Assembly (NCBI RefSeq): GCF_025751495.1
Contig: NZ_JAOWKZ010000002.1
Coordinates: forward strand, 124,001-188,000
DNA: 64,000 nucleotides
Reading direction: 5' to 3'
From: Albidovulum litorale
GTDB lineage: Bacteria; Pseudomonadota; Alphaproteobacteria; Rhodobacterales; Rhodobacteraceae
How positions within the stretch are numbered: the first letter of the stretch is position 1; every line of letters begins with the position of its first letter. Shown here in pieces: positions 46,617 through 57,810 of this stretch. The notes under the pieces were generated by a model. The model was not told the origin of the DNA, did not search any database, and saw nothing but the letters and a program-made list of their open reading frames with translations. Made by a program: the position numbers and the translations under genes.

Positions 46617-46998
46617 GTAAGTCTTCCCCCTAGTTGGTTGCGCACTCCCATTCCGGAGTTGGTGAGGTTAACCGAGTGTTGTCAAACGCAACAAGCATAT
46701 TTGGTAAACATTTCTCACCAAATGTACACAGTTTCTTGGAAAATATGCCTCGGCAAGGCGAAAAAAGTGCGCGAAGGCAATTTTGAGCGATCCTCGGACT
46801 CGGGAGGAATTTGACCAAACATTCAGATAATGGTTGAGGCGCAGATCAAAAGCCGAGCTTCAGAAGCCCCGCTGCGAGCAGACACACGTCTTGATGCTGT
46901 CTGAGGCCGAAAGCTTCAGTGCACATATTTAGATCAATTATTTTTTTTACTTGCAGAGGAGGAATGACGCGCGGCTTCGGACACGACGGCCACAGTGA
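46617..46998. other. 382-base gap without a gene
   Basis: This gap holds the promoter region of the TakP-type TRAP operon at its left end and the end of the tdm transcript at its right end. It is AT-richer than the flanking genes, with a T-run (ATTATTTTTTTTAC) near 46938, and contains the inverted repeat at 46699-46723. Open frames of 62-92 codons across it show no recognisable protein. No convincing hairpin was found after tdm. Confidence 0.6.
46699..46723. promoter_or_regulatory. Inverted repeat upstream of the TakP-type TRAP operon
   Basis: ATTTGGT - 11 bases - ACCAAAT is a perfect 7-bp inverted repeat centred about 95 bases upstream of the binding-protein start. It is a plausible operator for a dimeric regulator. 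No regulator gene is adjacent to this operon. Confidence 0.5.
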
Positions 46999-49365
46999 TC
47001 AGTAGTTCCCCTTAACCCGTTCCTTGGTCGGATCGAAATGCGGGAAGGGCACGACGCGAGCCTTGAGGCGTTTCTGGTCGCCGTCTAGGCGTCCCACCTC
47101 AACCTCGGTGCCGATCTCGGCATGGGTCACGCTCAGCCGAGCCAACGCGATAACCTTGCCCAGAACCGGCGATTTGACGGCAGACGTCACCACGCCGATC
47201 TGCGGCTTGCCGACATGGACGCAATCGCCAGCCGTGGGCACGATCCCGCCCAGAACCTCCAGACCGACCAGACGCTTTTGTGGGCTGGCCTTTCGCGCCT
47301 CCAGCGCCTCGCGGCCAATGAAGTCGTCGGTCTTGGATTTCAGCGGCACGGCAAAGCCGATCCCCGCTTCCATCGGGTCGGTCTCGTCATCGAACTCCGA
47401 CCCGGCAAAGATCAGGCCCGCCTCGATCCTGAGCATGTCGAGCGCCTTCAGACCCAGCGGCACCATGCCCATCGGTTCCCCGACCTTCCAAACGGCGTCA
47501 AAGACCGCTTCCGCGTCCTTCGGGTGGCAGAACACTTCATAGCCAAGTTCACCGGAATAGCCGGTGCGGCTGACGACGACGGCAGGTCCGTCGAACCCAT
47601 GCAAACGGCCGATGGTCAGGCGGAACCAGCCAAGTTCCTCGACGCTCGCCTGTGCGGGCGGCGTCCAGATCACCTCTTTCAATATGTCGCGCGACAGGGG
47701 CCCCTGCACGGCGATATTGCAGTGATGATCGGTCGAGGTGCGCACCCAGGCGTTCATCTGCCGCTCCTGCGCTTGTTTGCGCAGCCAGAGTCCGGATTGA
47801 TCATTGCCGCCGATCCAGCGGAAATTGGTATCGCCCAGACGGAACACCGTGCCGTCGTCGATCATCCCGCCATGGGGATAGCACATCGCGGTATAGACGA
47901 TGCCGCCCACCGGCAGTTTCTTGATATCACGGGTCACGCAGAGCTGCATCAACGCTTCGGCATCGGGGCCGGTCACTTCGTATTTGCGCAAGGGGCTGAG
48001 GTCCATCACCACGGCCTTTTCACGTGCCGCCCAGTATTCGGCGATAGCCCCGTGGTTGGTCATGTCCGCCGCCAACCAATAGCCGTTATATTCGACGAAA
48101 TTGCGCGTGTGGCGGGCAAAGCAGTCATGAAACCCGGTTTTCTTTGTCTCTTCCAAATCGGCCCCCGGAGTTTTGCGCCAGCCAATCGAGCGCTTGAAAT
48201 CTTCATTCTTGTCATAGACGCGCAGTTGGATATCGGTCGGATTCCAGCCGTTCGCCGGATCGATGTCGCAAGGGCAGGCGGTCGAGACGCACAAGAGGTC
48301 TGTCAGCGCACGCACCAGCACATAATCCCCCGGACGCGACCACGGGTCATCCATTCCGATCGCGTGGGTGTCGTCCAGAAGCGTGTTGAAGAAATAGTTG
48401 ATCGCCGGCCAACCGCCGCGCGGGCGAATACCCCATTTGGCCAGTTCGACATTGATGTTGTCGGAACAATTGATATGGCCGGGATAACCCAGATCCTCAT
48501 AGTAGCGTGCGGTGCACGACAGGCCGAACGTGTCGTGCCGCCCGACCGTGTCCTGAACGATCTCGATCAGCGGCTCATGGTCGACGGAGAAATATTTCGC
48601 GTGCAGCCCGGGCATCGGATAGAGCGACCCCATGAGCGAGCGGGTCGTCGTCGGATCAATCTCACGCTCCAGTCCTTTGTCGAGCGCCCGCAGCGAAAAG
48701 GCCTGAAAGTCGGAGCATTCGCGGCCCTGCACATCGAGAATCTGGATGTACTGTCCGGCCTTGACCTCATAGGCGACGGCCTGTCCGGGGCGGATATTGT
48801 CGTCGCGCAAGGGATCGGCGAGCGGATCGGGTGGCTGGTTGCCCGCCTTTGCCAGTGCCGGATTGGCACGCCGGACGTAAAGCACAACCTCGGTCGGCGC
48901 CCATTGCGCGTGCGGCTCCATCGGCTCACCGGCGGCGCAGACGATCAACAGCCCATCCTGCCCGGCGATGAACGCGGCAAAGTCGCCCGCCCGCGAACCC
49001 TCGGCAAAGACGAGGCTGCCATCGGCCTTGCCAAGATCGAACCCCGCGACCTCCAGTGCGCGGACCACCCGGCGGCCGGACGGATCACGGATAAGCGCCG
49101 CCTTCAGTCCCTTTGGGTCACGCCCCCCCTTTGCCCCGATCATCGCCGCGTCAGACCGGCCATCCGGGGCAAAAAAGACCATCTCGACCGGTTGCAGCCC
49201 CTCGCGGTCCTGGATGGTGATCTCGTCGCCCCTGTAGATCTCGACCGCGCGGCTGCCACCACCCGGTACCGGGTGACGCTCCACCCCTGGCGGTAGAACG
49301 GGCAGGCCCGGCGTCACAACACCAGAGCGCTCGAATGGCGTTTCGAAGACGCTCATGACATTCAT
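46999..49365 (-). CDS. tdm: Trimethylamine N-oxide demethylase (DUF1989-GcvT fusion)
   Basis: The 788-residue protein joins an N-terminal DUF1989-type region (about residues 190-400) to a C-terminal GcvT-like tetrahydrofolate-binding domain (about 415-788). This architecture and length match Tdm, which cleaves TMAO to dimethylamine and formaldehyde, the latter captured by tetrahydrofolate. Three cysteines expected to hold zinc are at C284 and C364/C366 (TACPCD), in agreement from memory with the three-cysteine site of the Methylocella enzyme. The ATG at 49365 is preferred: GGAG is 8 bases upstream and it overlaps the cupin stop. It is last in the tmoX-V-W-cupin-tdm operon. Confidence 0.9.
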   Translation of the reverse strand: MNVMSVFETPFERSGVVTPGLPVLPPGVERHPVPGGGSRAVEIYRGDEITIQDREGLQPVEMVFFAPDGRSDAAMIGAKGGRDPKGLKAALIRDPSGRRVVRALEVAGFDLGKADGSLVFAEGSRAGDFAAFIAGQDGLLIVCAAGEPMEPHAQWAPTEVVLYVRRANPALAKAGNQPPDPLADPLRDDNIRPGQAVAYEVKAGQYIQILDVQGRECSDFQAFSLRALDKGLEREIDPTTTRSLMGSLYPMPGLHAKYFSVDHEPLIEIVQDTVGRHDTFGLSCTARYYEDLGYPGHINCSDNINVELAKWGIRPRGGWPAINYFFNTLLDDTHAIGMDDPWSRPGDYVLVRALTDLLCVSTACPCDIDPANGWNPTDIQLRVYDKNEDFKRSIGWRKTPGADLEETKKTGFHDCFARHTRNFVEYNGYWLAADMTNHGAIAEYWAAREKAVVMDLSPLRKYEVTGPDAEALMQLCVTRDIKKLPVGGIVYTAMCYPHGGMIDDGTVFRLGDTNFRWIGGNDQSGLWLRKQAQERQMNAWVRTSTDHHCNIAVQGPLSRDILKEVIWTPPAQASVEELGWFRLTIGRLHGFDGPAVVVSRTGYSGELGYEVFCHPKDAEAVFDAVWKVGEPMGMVPLGLKALDMLRIEAGLIFAGSEFDDETDPMEAGIGFAVPLKSKTDDFIGREALEARKASPQKRLVGLEVLGGIVPTAGDCVHVGKPQIGVVTSAVKSPVLGKVIALARLSVTHAEIGTEVEVGRLDGDQKRLKARVVPFPHFDPTKERVKGNY

Positions 49366-49745
49366 GACAAGGGCTCCAATTTGTTGACGGCAACCGGCTC
49401 GGTCGGGCCCCAGGCTGTGACCAGAAGCTTGCATCCCGATGGGGAAAGCGAGGTATGGGCCGTGCCCGCCGCAAGGCTGACAAAATCGCCCGCGCGATAG
49501 ACCGTGCCGTCGAAATCAACGAGTTCGCCGTCAAGCACGAAAAACTCCTCGCGCCCGTCGTGGCGGTGCGGAACGCTCGACGCGCCGGGCTCCATGATCA
49601 GAAGGTAGCTGCCGGCCCCCTTGCACTCATCGAACGAGACATTGTGCCATTGCATCACGCCGTCCCTGTCGCCGAAAGCCGTCATAGGCTGGAAGGTGGC
49701 GTTGTCGAAGCGAACGACTGTGCGTCTGGCAGCATGCTGCGTCAT
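49362..49745 (-). CDS. Small cupin protein in the TMAO operon
   Basis: The 127-residue protein is a single cupin barrel. Motif 1 is present as PHRHDGREEFFVLDGELVDFDG (in parts: H, H and E ligand positions PHRHDGREEF), and motif 2 as GDFVSLAAGTAHTSLSPSG with its histidine, so the usual metal-binding set is intact. Its function is unknown. It lies between tmoW (3-base gap) and tdm (4-base overlap), so it is co-expressed with TMAO uptake and demethylation. A role in TMAO or formaldehyde handling, or in sensing, is only inference. Confidence 0.85.
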   Translation of the reverse strand: MTQHAARRTVVRFDNATFQPMTAFGDRDGVMQWHNVSFDECKGAGSYLLIMEPGASSVPHRHDGREEFFVLDGELVDFDGTVYRAGDFVSLAAGTAHTSLSPSGCKLLVTAWGPTEPVAVNKLEPLS

Positions 49746-49748
49746 GAC

Positions 49749-51722
49749 CTAGCCCAAACCGAGTGTCTTGCGACGGTCTTCGGACCAGCGCATCAGGATG
49801 TGATTGAAGGCAAGCGCCATCAGGGCGACGCACATGCCAAGGACGAAGTTCTTGCCAAGTTCGTTTCCGGCAAGGGTTTTTTGCAGTTCCTGCCCAAGGT
49901 CCTGCGTGCCGATAAAGGCTGCGATGATGACCATGAAGAAGGCGAACATGATCGCCTGATTGACGCCGATCACCATGGTCGGCAGCGCAAGCGGCAACTG
50001 GACCTTGAACAGCTTCTGCATCCGGGTCGCACCGGACATGTCCGCGGCTTCGGCGACCTCCTCGGGAACGGCGCGAATGCCTTCGATCGTGTAGCGCATC
50101 AGGGGAACCGTGGCGAAGATAAAGATCGCGAAGACCACCGACACGTCGCTGACGCCAAAAAGCATGATTGCGGGGATCAGGTAAACGAAGCTTGGAAAGG
50201 TCTGTGCTGTGTCGCAGGCGATGAGGATCGGATCCGACCAGCGCCGTTTCAGCGCCGCAAGCACCCCGAGCGGAAGACCGACCAGCGCCGCAACGCAAAC
50301 CGCCGAAATCACCGAATAGAGCGTAATCACCGCGCGGTCCCACCAGCCGGTTGCGGCGACTATAGCCAGAAAACCGGAAGCAAGAGCTGCAGACCGCCAG
50401 CCACCGACTGCGCAACCCGCCGCTGCACAAGCCAGCAGGATCGAGATGGTCGGCAGCCACAAAAGCGCGTTACGGAACGGGATCAGCACCGAGGTGACAA
50501 GGAACCCACGCAGCCAACCGGTCACACCGGTAACAACATCATTGGACAATATGGCCGTGATAACCGAGTCGATCTCGGAACCGATCGACAGGTCCTGGCC
50601 ACGCTTGATTTCGGCCAGTATCGGGAAAGCCTGTGCCAGAACGGTAATCCCGATGAATGCACCGACCGCCAGCAACGGATAGCGATGGCGTATCCACCAA
50701 GGGGTTCCGCGCTCGTAGTGGACCGGCTGTGTGACCACCCATGCTTTCGACATCCGGTCCATGGTGACGGCGATCAGCACGATCGTGACGCCGATTTCGA
50801 AACTGCGCCCAAGCTTGAGCGAGTTCATGAGTGACAGAAGCTTGGCGCCAAGCCCCGGCATCCCGATGAAGGCCGTCAGCACCACCATGGCCAGCGACAG
50901 CATAATGACCTGGTTCACGCCGACCAATATTTCGGTGCGCGCTGAGGGAATGTAGACATGGCGCAGCATCTGCCAGCGGGTCGAGCCGCTCATATGCCCG
51001 GCCTCGACGACCTCGGAACGTACTTTTTTCAGGCCGAGCGTCGACATCAGGACCATTGGCGGCATGGCGTACAGAATCGTGGCGACACATCCCGCGGTCG
51101 GACCGACCTTGAAGAAGATCACGGCGGGCAGAAGGTAGGTGAAGAAGGGCAAAGTCTGAAAGATCGCAAGCACCGGCGCAAGGAATGCTTCGAAGCGCGG
51201 GAATTTCCACGCGAAGATGCCAAGCACCAGGCCGACGAAGACGGCGACGGGTGCCGCGACCGCGATGACCGACATCGTCTGCATTGCGATTTCCCACTGT
51301 CCGACCAGCGCCACCCAGACAAAGGTCACCGCACCAAGCAGCGCCATCTTCCAGCCTTTCAGCGCATAGCCGATTATGGCCACGACAGCTGCGACCGCCG
51401 CCCATGGCATCGGACCGATATAGGGCCAGCGGTGCTTGCCGTAGAACAGGTTCGCGGTGATATCGAGCAGCCATTCAAGACCCGCGGAAATCGTGCGGGT
51501 GACGTAGATCAATCCAAGATCATCCTTGAGGAAGTCGAACAGCGACTGGAACCAGACGTCATAGGGCAAGACGGCCGCGTCCGGGAGGCGGACCGCGAAG
51601 GCCGGAAGGAAAGGCTTCAGGACAGCCAAAAACACCGCCAGCCCGAGAAGCATGGCGCTCAGACCCGGCCTGAACCCACGACCAGAGGTGGTCGTTGAGG
51701 AAAAATCGGCAACGGCCATCAA
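49749..51722 (-). CDS. tmoW: TMAO ABC transporter permease, tandem-domain (TmoW)
   Basis: The 657-residue permease contains two betaine-type permease domains in one chain, each with an EAA loop (SEVVEAGHMSGSTRWQMLRHVYIPSA near residue 215-240 and EEVAEAADMSGATRMQKLFKVQLPLA near 550-575, in parts). Most ProW/OpuAB permeases have one domain. The tandem form, together with the flanking genes, matches TmoW of the Roseobacter TMAO importer. The start overlaps the tmoV stop by 4 bases. Confidence 0.85.
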   Translation of the reverse strand: MMAVADFSSTTTSGRGFRPGLSAMLLGLAVFLAVLKPFLPAFAVRLPDAAVLPYDVWFQSLFDFLKDDLGLIYVTRTISAGLEWLLDITANLFYGKHRWPYIGPMPWAAVAAVVAIIGYALKGWKMALLGAVTFVWVALVGQWEIAMQTMSVIAVAAPVAVFVGLVLGIFAWKFPRFEAFLAPVLAIFQTLPFFTYLLPAVIFFKVGPTAGCVATILYAMPPMVLMSTLGLKKVRSEVVEAGHMSGSTRWQMLRHVYIPSARTEILVGVNQVIMLSLAMVVLTAFIGMPGLGAKLLSLMNSLKLGRSFEIGVTIVLIAVTMDRMSKAWVVTQPVHYERGTPWWIRHRYPLLAVGAFIGITVLAQAFPILAEIKRGQDLSIGSEIDSVITAILSNDVVTGVTGWLRGFLVTSVLIPFRNALLWLPTISILLACAAAGCAVGGWRSAALASGFLAIVAATGWWDRAVITLYSVISAVCVAALVGLPLGVLAALKRRWSDPILIACDTAQTFPSFVYLIPAIMLFGVSDVSVVFAIFIFATVPLMRYTIEGIRAVPEEVAEAADMSGATRMQKLFKVQLPLALPTMVIGVNQAIMFAFFMVIIAAFIGTQDLGQELQKTLAGNELGKNFVLGMCVALMALAFNHILMRWSEDRRKTLGLG

Positions 51723-52747
51723 ACCGGACCCAGAAGGATATCGAGAGCATCCTGCCGCTTCATCGCGCCCATGATCGCGCCATCCTTGCCCTGAACCGGC
51801 AGAACCTCGCGTGTGTCATTCACGAGTTGACGGGCAAGCTGAAGGATCGTGGCGCCGGCGTCCACGGGCGCGCCCTCCAACGCATATCCGTTTACCGGAA
51901 CCACCAGCCCGCCAGCGTGAACGACGCGGCTTTTTTCAACGTCTTCGGTGAATTTAGCGACGTAGGGTGTAGCCGGCTTCAGCACGATCTTGTCGGGCGT
52001 ATCGCACTGCTCGATCGCGCCGTCCTTCATGATCGCGATGCGGTCGGCCAGTCGCAGCGCCTCGTCAAAATCGTGGGTGATGAAGACAATCGTCTTGCCC
52101 AGCATCCCTCTCAGGCGCAGGAATTCATCCTGCATCTCGCGCCGGATCAACGGGTCGAGCGCAGAGAAGGGTTCGTCGAGGAACCAGATGTCGGGCTCAA
52201 TGGCCAAGGATCGCGCGATGCCGACACGCTGCTGCTGGCCACCCGAGAGTTCACGCGGATAATATTCTTCCCGCCCTTCCAACCCGACGAGCTTGATCAC
52301 CTCCAACGCCCGCTCGCGCCGGTCGTGACGGTCCTGACCGCGCATTTCGAGCGGGAAGGCAACGTTCTCCAGAACGGTGCGATGCGGCAGAAGTCCGAAG
52401 CTTTGGAACACCATCCCCATCTTGCGGCGGCGCAACTGGATCAGTTCGCGTTCGTCGAGCTTCATGATGTCGGTGCCATCCACCGCAATCTCGCCGCCAG
52501 TTATGTCGACGAGACGTGACATACAGCGCACCAAGGTCGACTTGCCGGACCCCGACAAGCCCATGATCACGAGCATCTCCCCCTTGCCGACATCGACCGA
52601 AACATCGCGAACAGCGGCAATATAGCCGTCCTGGCGAATCTCATCGAAGCTGCGGCCGCCCTTCGCCGTTTCGAGGTAATTCTTCGGCGAATGTCCGAAC
52701 AATTTCCAGACGTTGCGGCAACGGATGACGGGGTCTTGAGCGGGCAT
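51719..52747 (-). CDS. tmoV: TMAO ABC transporter ATP-binding protein (TmoV)
   Basis: The 342-residue ATPase belongs to the ProV/OpuAA group. Walker A GLSGSGKST is at residues 63-71, the signature LSGGQQQR follows, Walker B IWFLDEPFSALDPLIRREMQ is present, and a C-terminal CBS-like tail of about 80 residues follows. By gene order it energises TmoXW uptake of TMAO; a related quaternary amine cannot be excluded from sequence alone. Confidence 0.87.
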   Translation of the reverse strand: MPAQDPVIRCRNVWKLFGHSPKNYLETAKGGRSFDEIRQDGYIAAVRDVSVDVGKGEMLVIMGLSGSGKSTLVRCMSRLVDITGGEIAVDGTDIMKLDERELIQLRRRKMGMVFQSFGLLPHRTVLENVAFPLEMRGQDRHDRRERALEVIKLVGLEGREEYYPRELSGGQQQRVGIARSLAIEPDIWFLDEPFSALDPLIRREMQDEFLRLRGMLGKTIVFITHDFDEALRLADRIAIMKDGAIEQCDTPDKIVLKPATPYVAKFTEDVEKSRVVHAGGLVVPVNGYALEGAPVDAGATILQLARQLVNDTREVLPVQGKDGAIMGAMKRQDALDILLGPV

Positions 52748-52768
52748 TAGAGGCGTTCCTTTGACGGT

Positions 52769-52793
52769 CCGGGGGGCGACATGCGCCCCCCGG
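52769..52793. terminator. 10-bp hairpin between tmoX and tmoV
   Basis: CCGGGGGGCG - ACATG - CGCCCCCCGG is a perfect 10-bp hairpin in the 69-base spacer after tmoX (minus-strand transcription). There is no U-tract. It probably protects the tmoX mRNA and lowers expression of the downstream membrane genes. Confidence 0.6.
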
Positions 52794-52816
52794 GCTTCTC
52801 GTGCTGGTGTGAATGA

Positions 52817-54915
<2,099 letters not shown>

Positions 54916-54941
54916 CTCAGAGGTGAACCTGCTCACCATTC

Positions 54942-54968
54942 GGCAGAACTGCCATCCGTATCTGGCAG
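54942..54968. promoter_or_regulatory. Triple GGCAG half-site array upstream of the XRE-cupin gene
   Basis: GGCAG-AA-CTGCC is followed by an 8-base loop and TGGCAG, so the middle CTGCCA can pair with either side (CTGCCA - TCCGTATC - TGGCAG is a perfect 6-bp inverted repeat). It lies about 190 bases upstream of the XRE-cupin start and 27 bases after the LysR stop. It may be an operator for autoregulation, or a weak terminator hairpin for the LysR transcript. Confidence 0.4.
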
Positions 54969-55160
54969 ATTATAGGAATCAGGGAAAACCAAGACAGCAA
55001 CTGTCGTGGGTGATTGCGCTGGCGGCAACACAATATTACTCTCAGGAAACAAAGTGGGCCGGTCCCGACCAATACTGAGGGATCCCAACTCCAATGGAAC
55101 CCATTTCTTTTTTCGCCGAGATTCATTTACCGGCATCACAACGGGCTAAAGGAGCAGGCA

Positions 55161-55796
55161 ATGAGCGCCTCGATGCTGGAGCAGGATCCTCATAAACTCC
55201 GCGAAGAGCGCGAGAATGTGCTCGAAGTAGCAATCGGACGCGAGGTCAGGGCATTTCGTCATCAGGCCGGCATGACCGTGGCCGATCTATCCAAACGGAC
55301 CGGTCTCTCGATAGGGATGCTGTCGAAGATCGAGAACGGGAACATCTCGCCCTCCCTGTCGACGCTGCAAAGCCTGTCACATGCACTCAGTGTCCCGCTG
55401 ACAATGTTCTTTCGCAGGTTCGAGGACGTGCACGAGGCGGTGCATACGAAGAGCGGTGAAGGGGTCGAAATAGACCGTCGGGGTACCAGATCGGGTCATC
55501 AGTACAAGCTTTTGGGCCATATCGGGCAAAACGCGTCTGGCGTTCAGGTGGAGCCCTATCTGATCACGCTCACCTCTGAATCCGATGTGTTTCCGACCTT
55601 CCAGCACGAGGGGATCGAGACGATCTATATGCTGGAGGGCATCGTCGACTATCGCCATGGCCGCAATGTCTACCGGCTGGAACCCGGCGACACGCTGTTT
55701 TTCGACGCCGACGCGCCACACGGACCGGCAGAGATGCATCAACTGCCGGCCCGGTATCTGTCGATCATCGCCTATCCGCAGGGCAAACAGGTCTAG
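55161..55796 (+). CDS. XRE-family transcriptional regulator with C-terminal cupin domain
   Basis: The 211-residue protein joins an XRE helix-turn-helix (about residues 24-80: REVRAFRHQAGMTVADLSKRTGLSIGMLSKIENGNISPSLSTL, in parts) to a cupin sensor domain (FPTFQHEGIETIYMLEGIVDY and LEPGDTLFFDADAPHGP). Such regulators control amine, polyamine or amino acid catabolism. It is convergent with dmmC; the two stop codons share the palindrome CTAG at 55793-55796. ATG 55161 is chosen with AAAGGAGCAGGC upstream. It is a likely local regulator of the dimethylamine genes. Confidence 0.9.
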   Translation: MSASMLEQDPHKLREERENVLEVAIGREVRAFRHQAGMTVADLSKRTGLSIGMLSKIENGNISPSLSTLQSLSHALSVPLTMFFRRFEDVHEAVHTKSGEGVEIDRRGTRSGHQYKLLGHIGQNASGVQVEPYLITLTSESDVFPTFQHEGIETIYMLEGIVDYRHGRNVYRLEPGDTLFFDADAPHGPAEMHQLPARYLSIIAYPQGKQV

Positions 55797-56833
55797 TCGG
55801 GGAAGCAGCCCGGCGAGGTCGGCGCACCGTCGTCGAACTGCGAAAGGTACTCGACGATGACAGGCCGGTTGCGGATGAAACCCTTGTAGGTCGCGAGCTC
55901 CACCGGCAGGTCGCGAAGCACACGGTGCAGGCGGCGTCCCCATTTGGGCACCGTAACCAGATCTTCCAGCCGGATAAGATAGCAGCGGATCGGGAACAAA
56001 AGCGCGTTCGACCGCGGCAACCGCCAAAGCGTCTGCAACTCAACCCGCAGGTGCTGCTTCTCGCCCACATTTTCGGGCGTGATCGTTGTCTTTTCGGGGC
56101 CCCATTTGTGGTAGTTCTCGGGGCTCGTGTCGAGGTTCGGGTTGACCGTCATGGTCCAGTTCAGCCGCCGGACCGGCGCACCTTGCTGGAGGTTCAGAAG
56201 AAACTTCAGCGCTCGCTCGAAAACACCGAGTTGATGTGCAAGCGGCACCGGCGCGTGCCATTCCATGAAGTTCATACCGATGTCGAAATCGAGACTCCAG
56301 TCGGCCTGGGTCGTCACCATGCCCGCATCCATCCACAGGTTGTTCTCGCGGTGGTCGAGAATGGCAAAGTCGCCCTGTGTCTGCCGCAGGATGTATTCCA
56401 TCGGCCCGCAAGGCAGGGTCGAGGTGTCAAGAAAGGTGAAACTCTGGTCGATCGCCATCGGCTTGTTGACCCAGCGCCAACGGTTGCCGTCGCGGTGCAG
56501 TTCGAACAGATCAGGATAATCCTCGGCCTTCGAGGTCATTATCAATTCCAGCGTATCCCAGCCGGCGAGATCCATATGCGGCAAGGACTGGCAACGCAGC
56601 GGATCGTCGTTCAGAACCCGCGCCCGGTCTTTCATCTCGGACAGGTAATGCTCGTCCACATCGAAGCGATGTTCATAGGCCGATCCCTTCGGGCCCGGCT
56701 TGTGCGGCTCCAGATTGACCGAATACATGTAGCTGTCTTCGTGGAACGGAAAGGGAAACCGCCGGATCGCTTCCTTCGAGTTGCGGAAGGTGTAGTCGCC
56801 GGTAAAGGTTTCGTCGTTGAACTGAAGTGTCAT
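55793..56833 (-). CDS. dmmC: Dimethylamine monooxygenase subunit DmmC (DUF3445, heme-dependent N-demethylase family)
   Basis: The 346-residue protein is of the DUF3445/heme-dependent oxidative N-demethylase family, which forms the catalytic part of dimethylamine monooxygenase. Family features include RFPFPFHEDSYMYSVNLEPHKPG (in parts), QDLF-type DLFEL, and the C-terminal LRVELQTLWRLPRSNALLFPIRCYLIRLEDL (in parts). The enzyme oxidises dimethylamine to methylamine and formaldehyde using NADPH and oxygen. It is the last gene of dmmDABC and follows dmmB by 11 bases. Confidence 0.88.
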   Translation of the reverse strand: MTLQFNDETFTGDYTFRNSKEAIRRFPFPFHEDSYMYSVNLEPHKPGPKGSAYEHRFDVDEHYLSEMKDRARVLNDDPLRCQSLPHMDLAGWDTLELIMTSKAEDYPDLFELHRDGNRWRWVNKPMAIDQSFTFLDTSTLPCGPMEYILRQTQGDFAILDHRENNLWMDAGMVTTQADWSLDFDIGMNFMEWHAPVPLAHQLGVFERALKFLLNLQQGAPVRRLNWTMTVNPNLDTSPENYHKWGPEKTTITPENVGEKQHLRVELQTLWRLPRSNALLFPIRCYLIRLEDLVTVPKWGRRLHRVLRDLPVELATYKGFIRNRPVIVEYLSQFDDGAPTSPGCFPD

Positions 56834-56844
56834 GGGTGTCCCCC

Positions 56845-57810
56845 TCAGCGGTCTAGTACCAGACGCCGCCCTTCAAAGCGGCTGACGCAGGGCATGATCT
56901 TGTTGCATCCCGTGCGCTGGTCCTCCGTCAACCAGTGGTCATTGTGAATGAATTTGCCCTCATGGGCGATGACATCCGTCTCGCATTGGCCGCAGGCACC
57001 GCCACGGCAGAGATAAGGCGCGTCCACACCGGCGGCCTCGATCGCCTCCAGAAGGCTTTGATGCTCGCCGACAGTGATCGTCTTGCCGGATTTTGCCAGT
57101 TCCACCTCGAAAGGTTTGCCCGACTGGGGCGCCAGGAACTCTTCGTAATGCACGGCAGTCTCGGGCCAGCCATGATCAAGGGCCGTGTTGCGGACCCAGT
57201 CGATCATGCCTTTCGGGCCACAGACATAGATATGCGTGCCCAATGGCTGCCCGTCGAGCAGGGTTGCGAGGTCGATCGCCTGCTTCTTGTCATCATAGTA
57301 GATATGGACACGGTCGGGATGCGCCGTGGTCAGTTCATCGACGTAGGACCCGAGCGCAGCCGTGCGCACCGAATAGTGCAGTTCAAAGTTCCCACCGGCA
57401 TGGCTCAGTTGCTTGATCTGGGCAAGGAACGGCGTGATGCCGATACCACCCGCAAACATCAGGTGCTTGCGCGCCCTCAGGTCGAGCGAGAAAAGGTTGA
57501 CCGGGTAGGAGATCACCATCTCGTCGCCGGGCTTGACCTTGTTATGCATGAACAGGGATCCGCCCCGCCCTTCGTCGTCGCGCCGGACCGAGATTGTAAA
57601 GGCCGACCGGTCTCCCGGATCGGACATCAGCGAATAAGGGTTTAGTCGCGTTGTCGCGCCATCCCGCATCTCGACAACGGTATGGGCGCCGCCGGAAAAA
57701 GTGGGCATCTCACCACCGTCGCGGCGCACGAACTTGAAGCGCTTCACCAATTCATTGACGTCGACCACCTCGGCCACGCGGACTGCGATTTTTGCTGTTC
57801 CCGCGCTCAT
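56845..57810 (-). CDS. dmmB: Dimethylamine monooxygenase reductase subunit DmmB
   Basis: The 321-residue protein is a phthalate dioxygenase reductase-like electron carrier. It has an N-terminal flavin domain (RLNPYSLMSDP), a nucleotide domain (FAGGIGITPFLAQIK, YVCGPKGMIDWV) and a C-terminal plant-type 2Fe-2S domain with C268, C273 and C276 (CRGGACGQC) and a fourth cysteine at 302 or 308. It passes electrons from NAD(P)H to the heme subunit. The start at 57810 overlaps the dmmA stop (ATGA) and has GGAG 8 bases upstream; the longer open frame has no homology. Confidence 0.9.
   Translation of the reverse strand: MSAGTAKIAVRVAEVVDVNELVKRFKFVRRDGGEMPTFSGGAHTVVEMRDGATTRLNPYSLMSDPGDRSAFTISVRRDDEGRGGSLFMHNKVKPGDEMVISYPVNLFSLDLRARKHLMFAGGIGITPFLAQIKQLSHAGGNFELHYSVRTAALGSYVDELTTAHPDRVHIYYDDKKQAIDLATLLDGQPLGTHIYVCGPKGMIDWVRNTALDHGWPETAVHYEEFLAPQSGKPFEVELAKSGKTITVGEHQSLLEAIEAAGVDAPYLCRGGACGQCETDVIAHEGKFIHNDHWLTEDQRTGCNKIMPCVSRFEGRRLVLDR

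Noticed and set aside
47122-49296. 724-codon open frame on the plus strand
   Set aside because: Antisense to tdm, with no recognisable domain and composition typical of a shadow frame.
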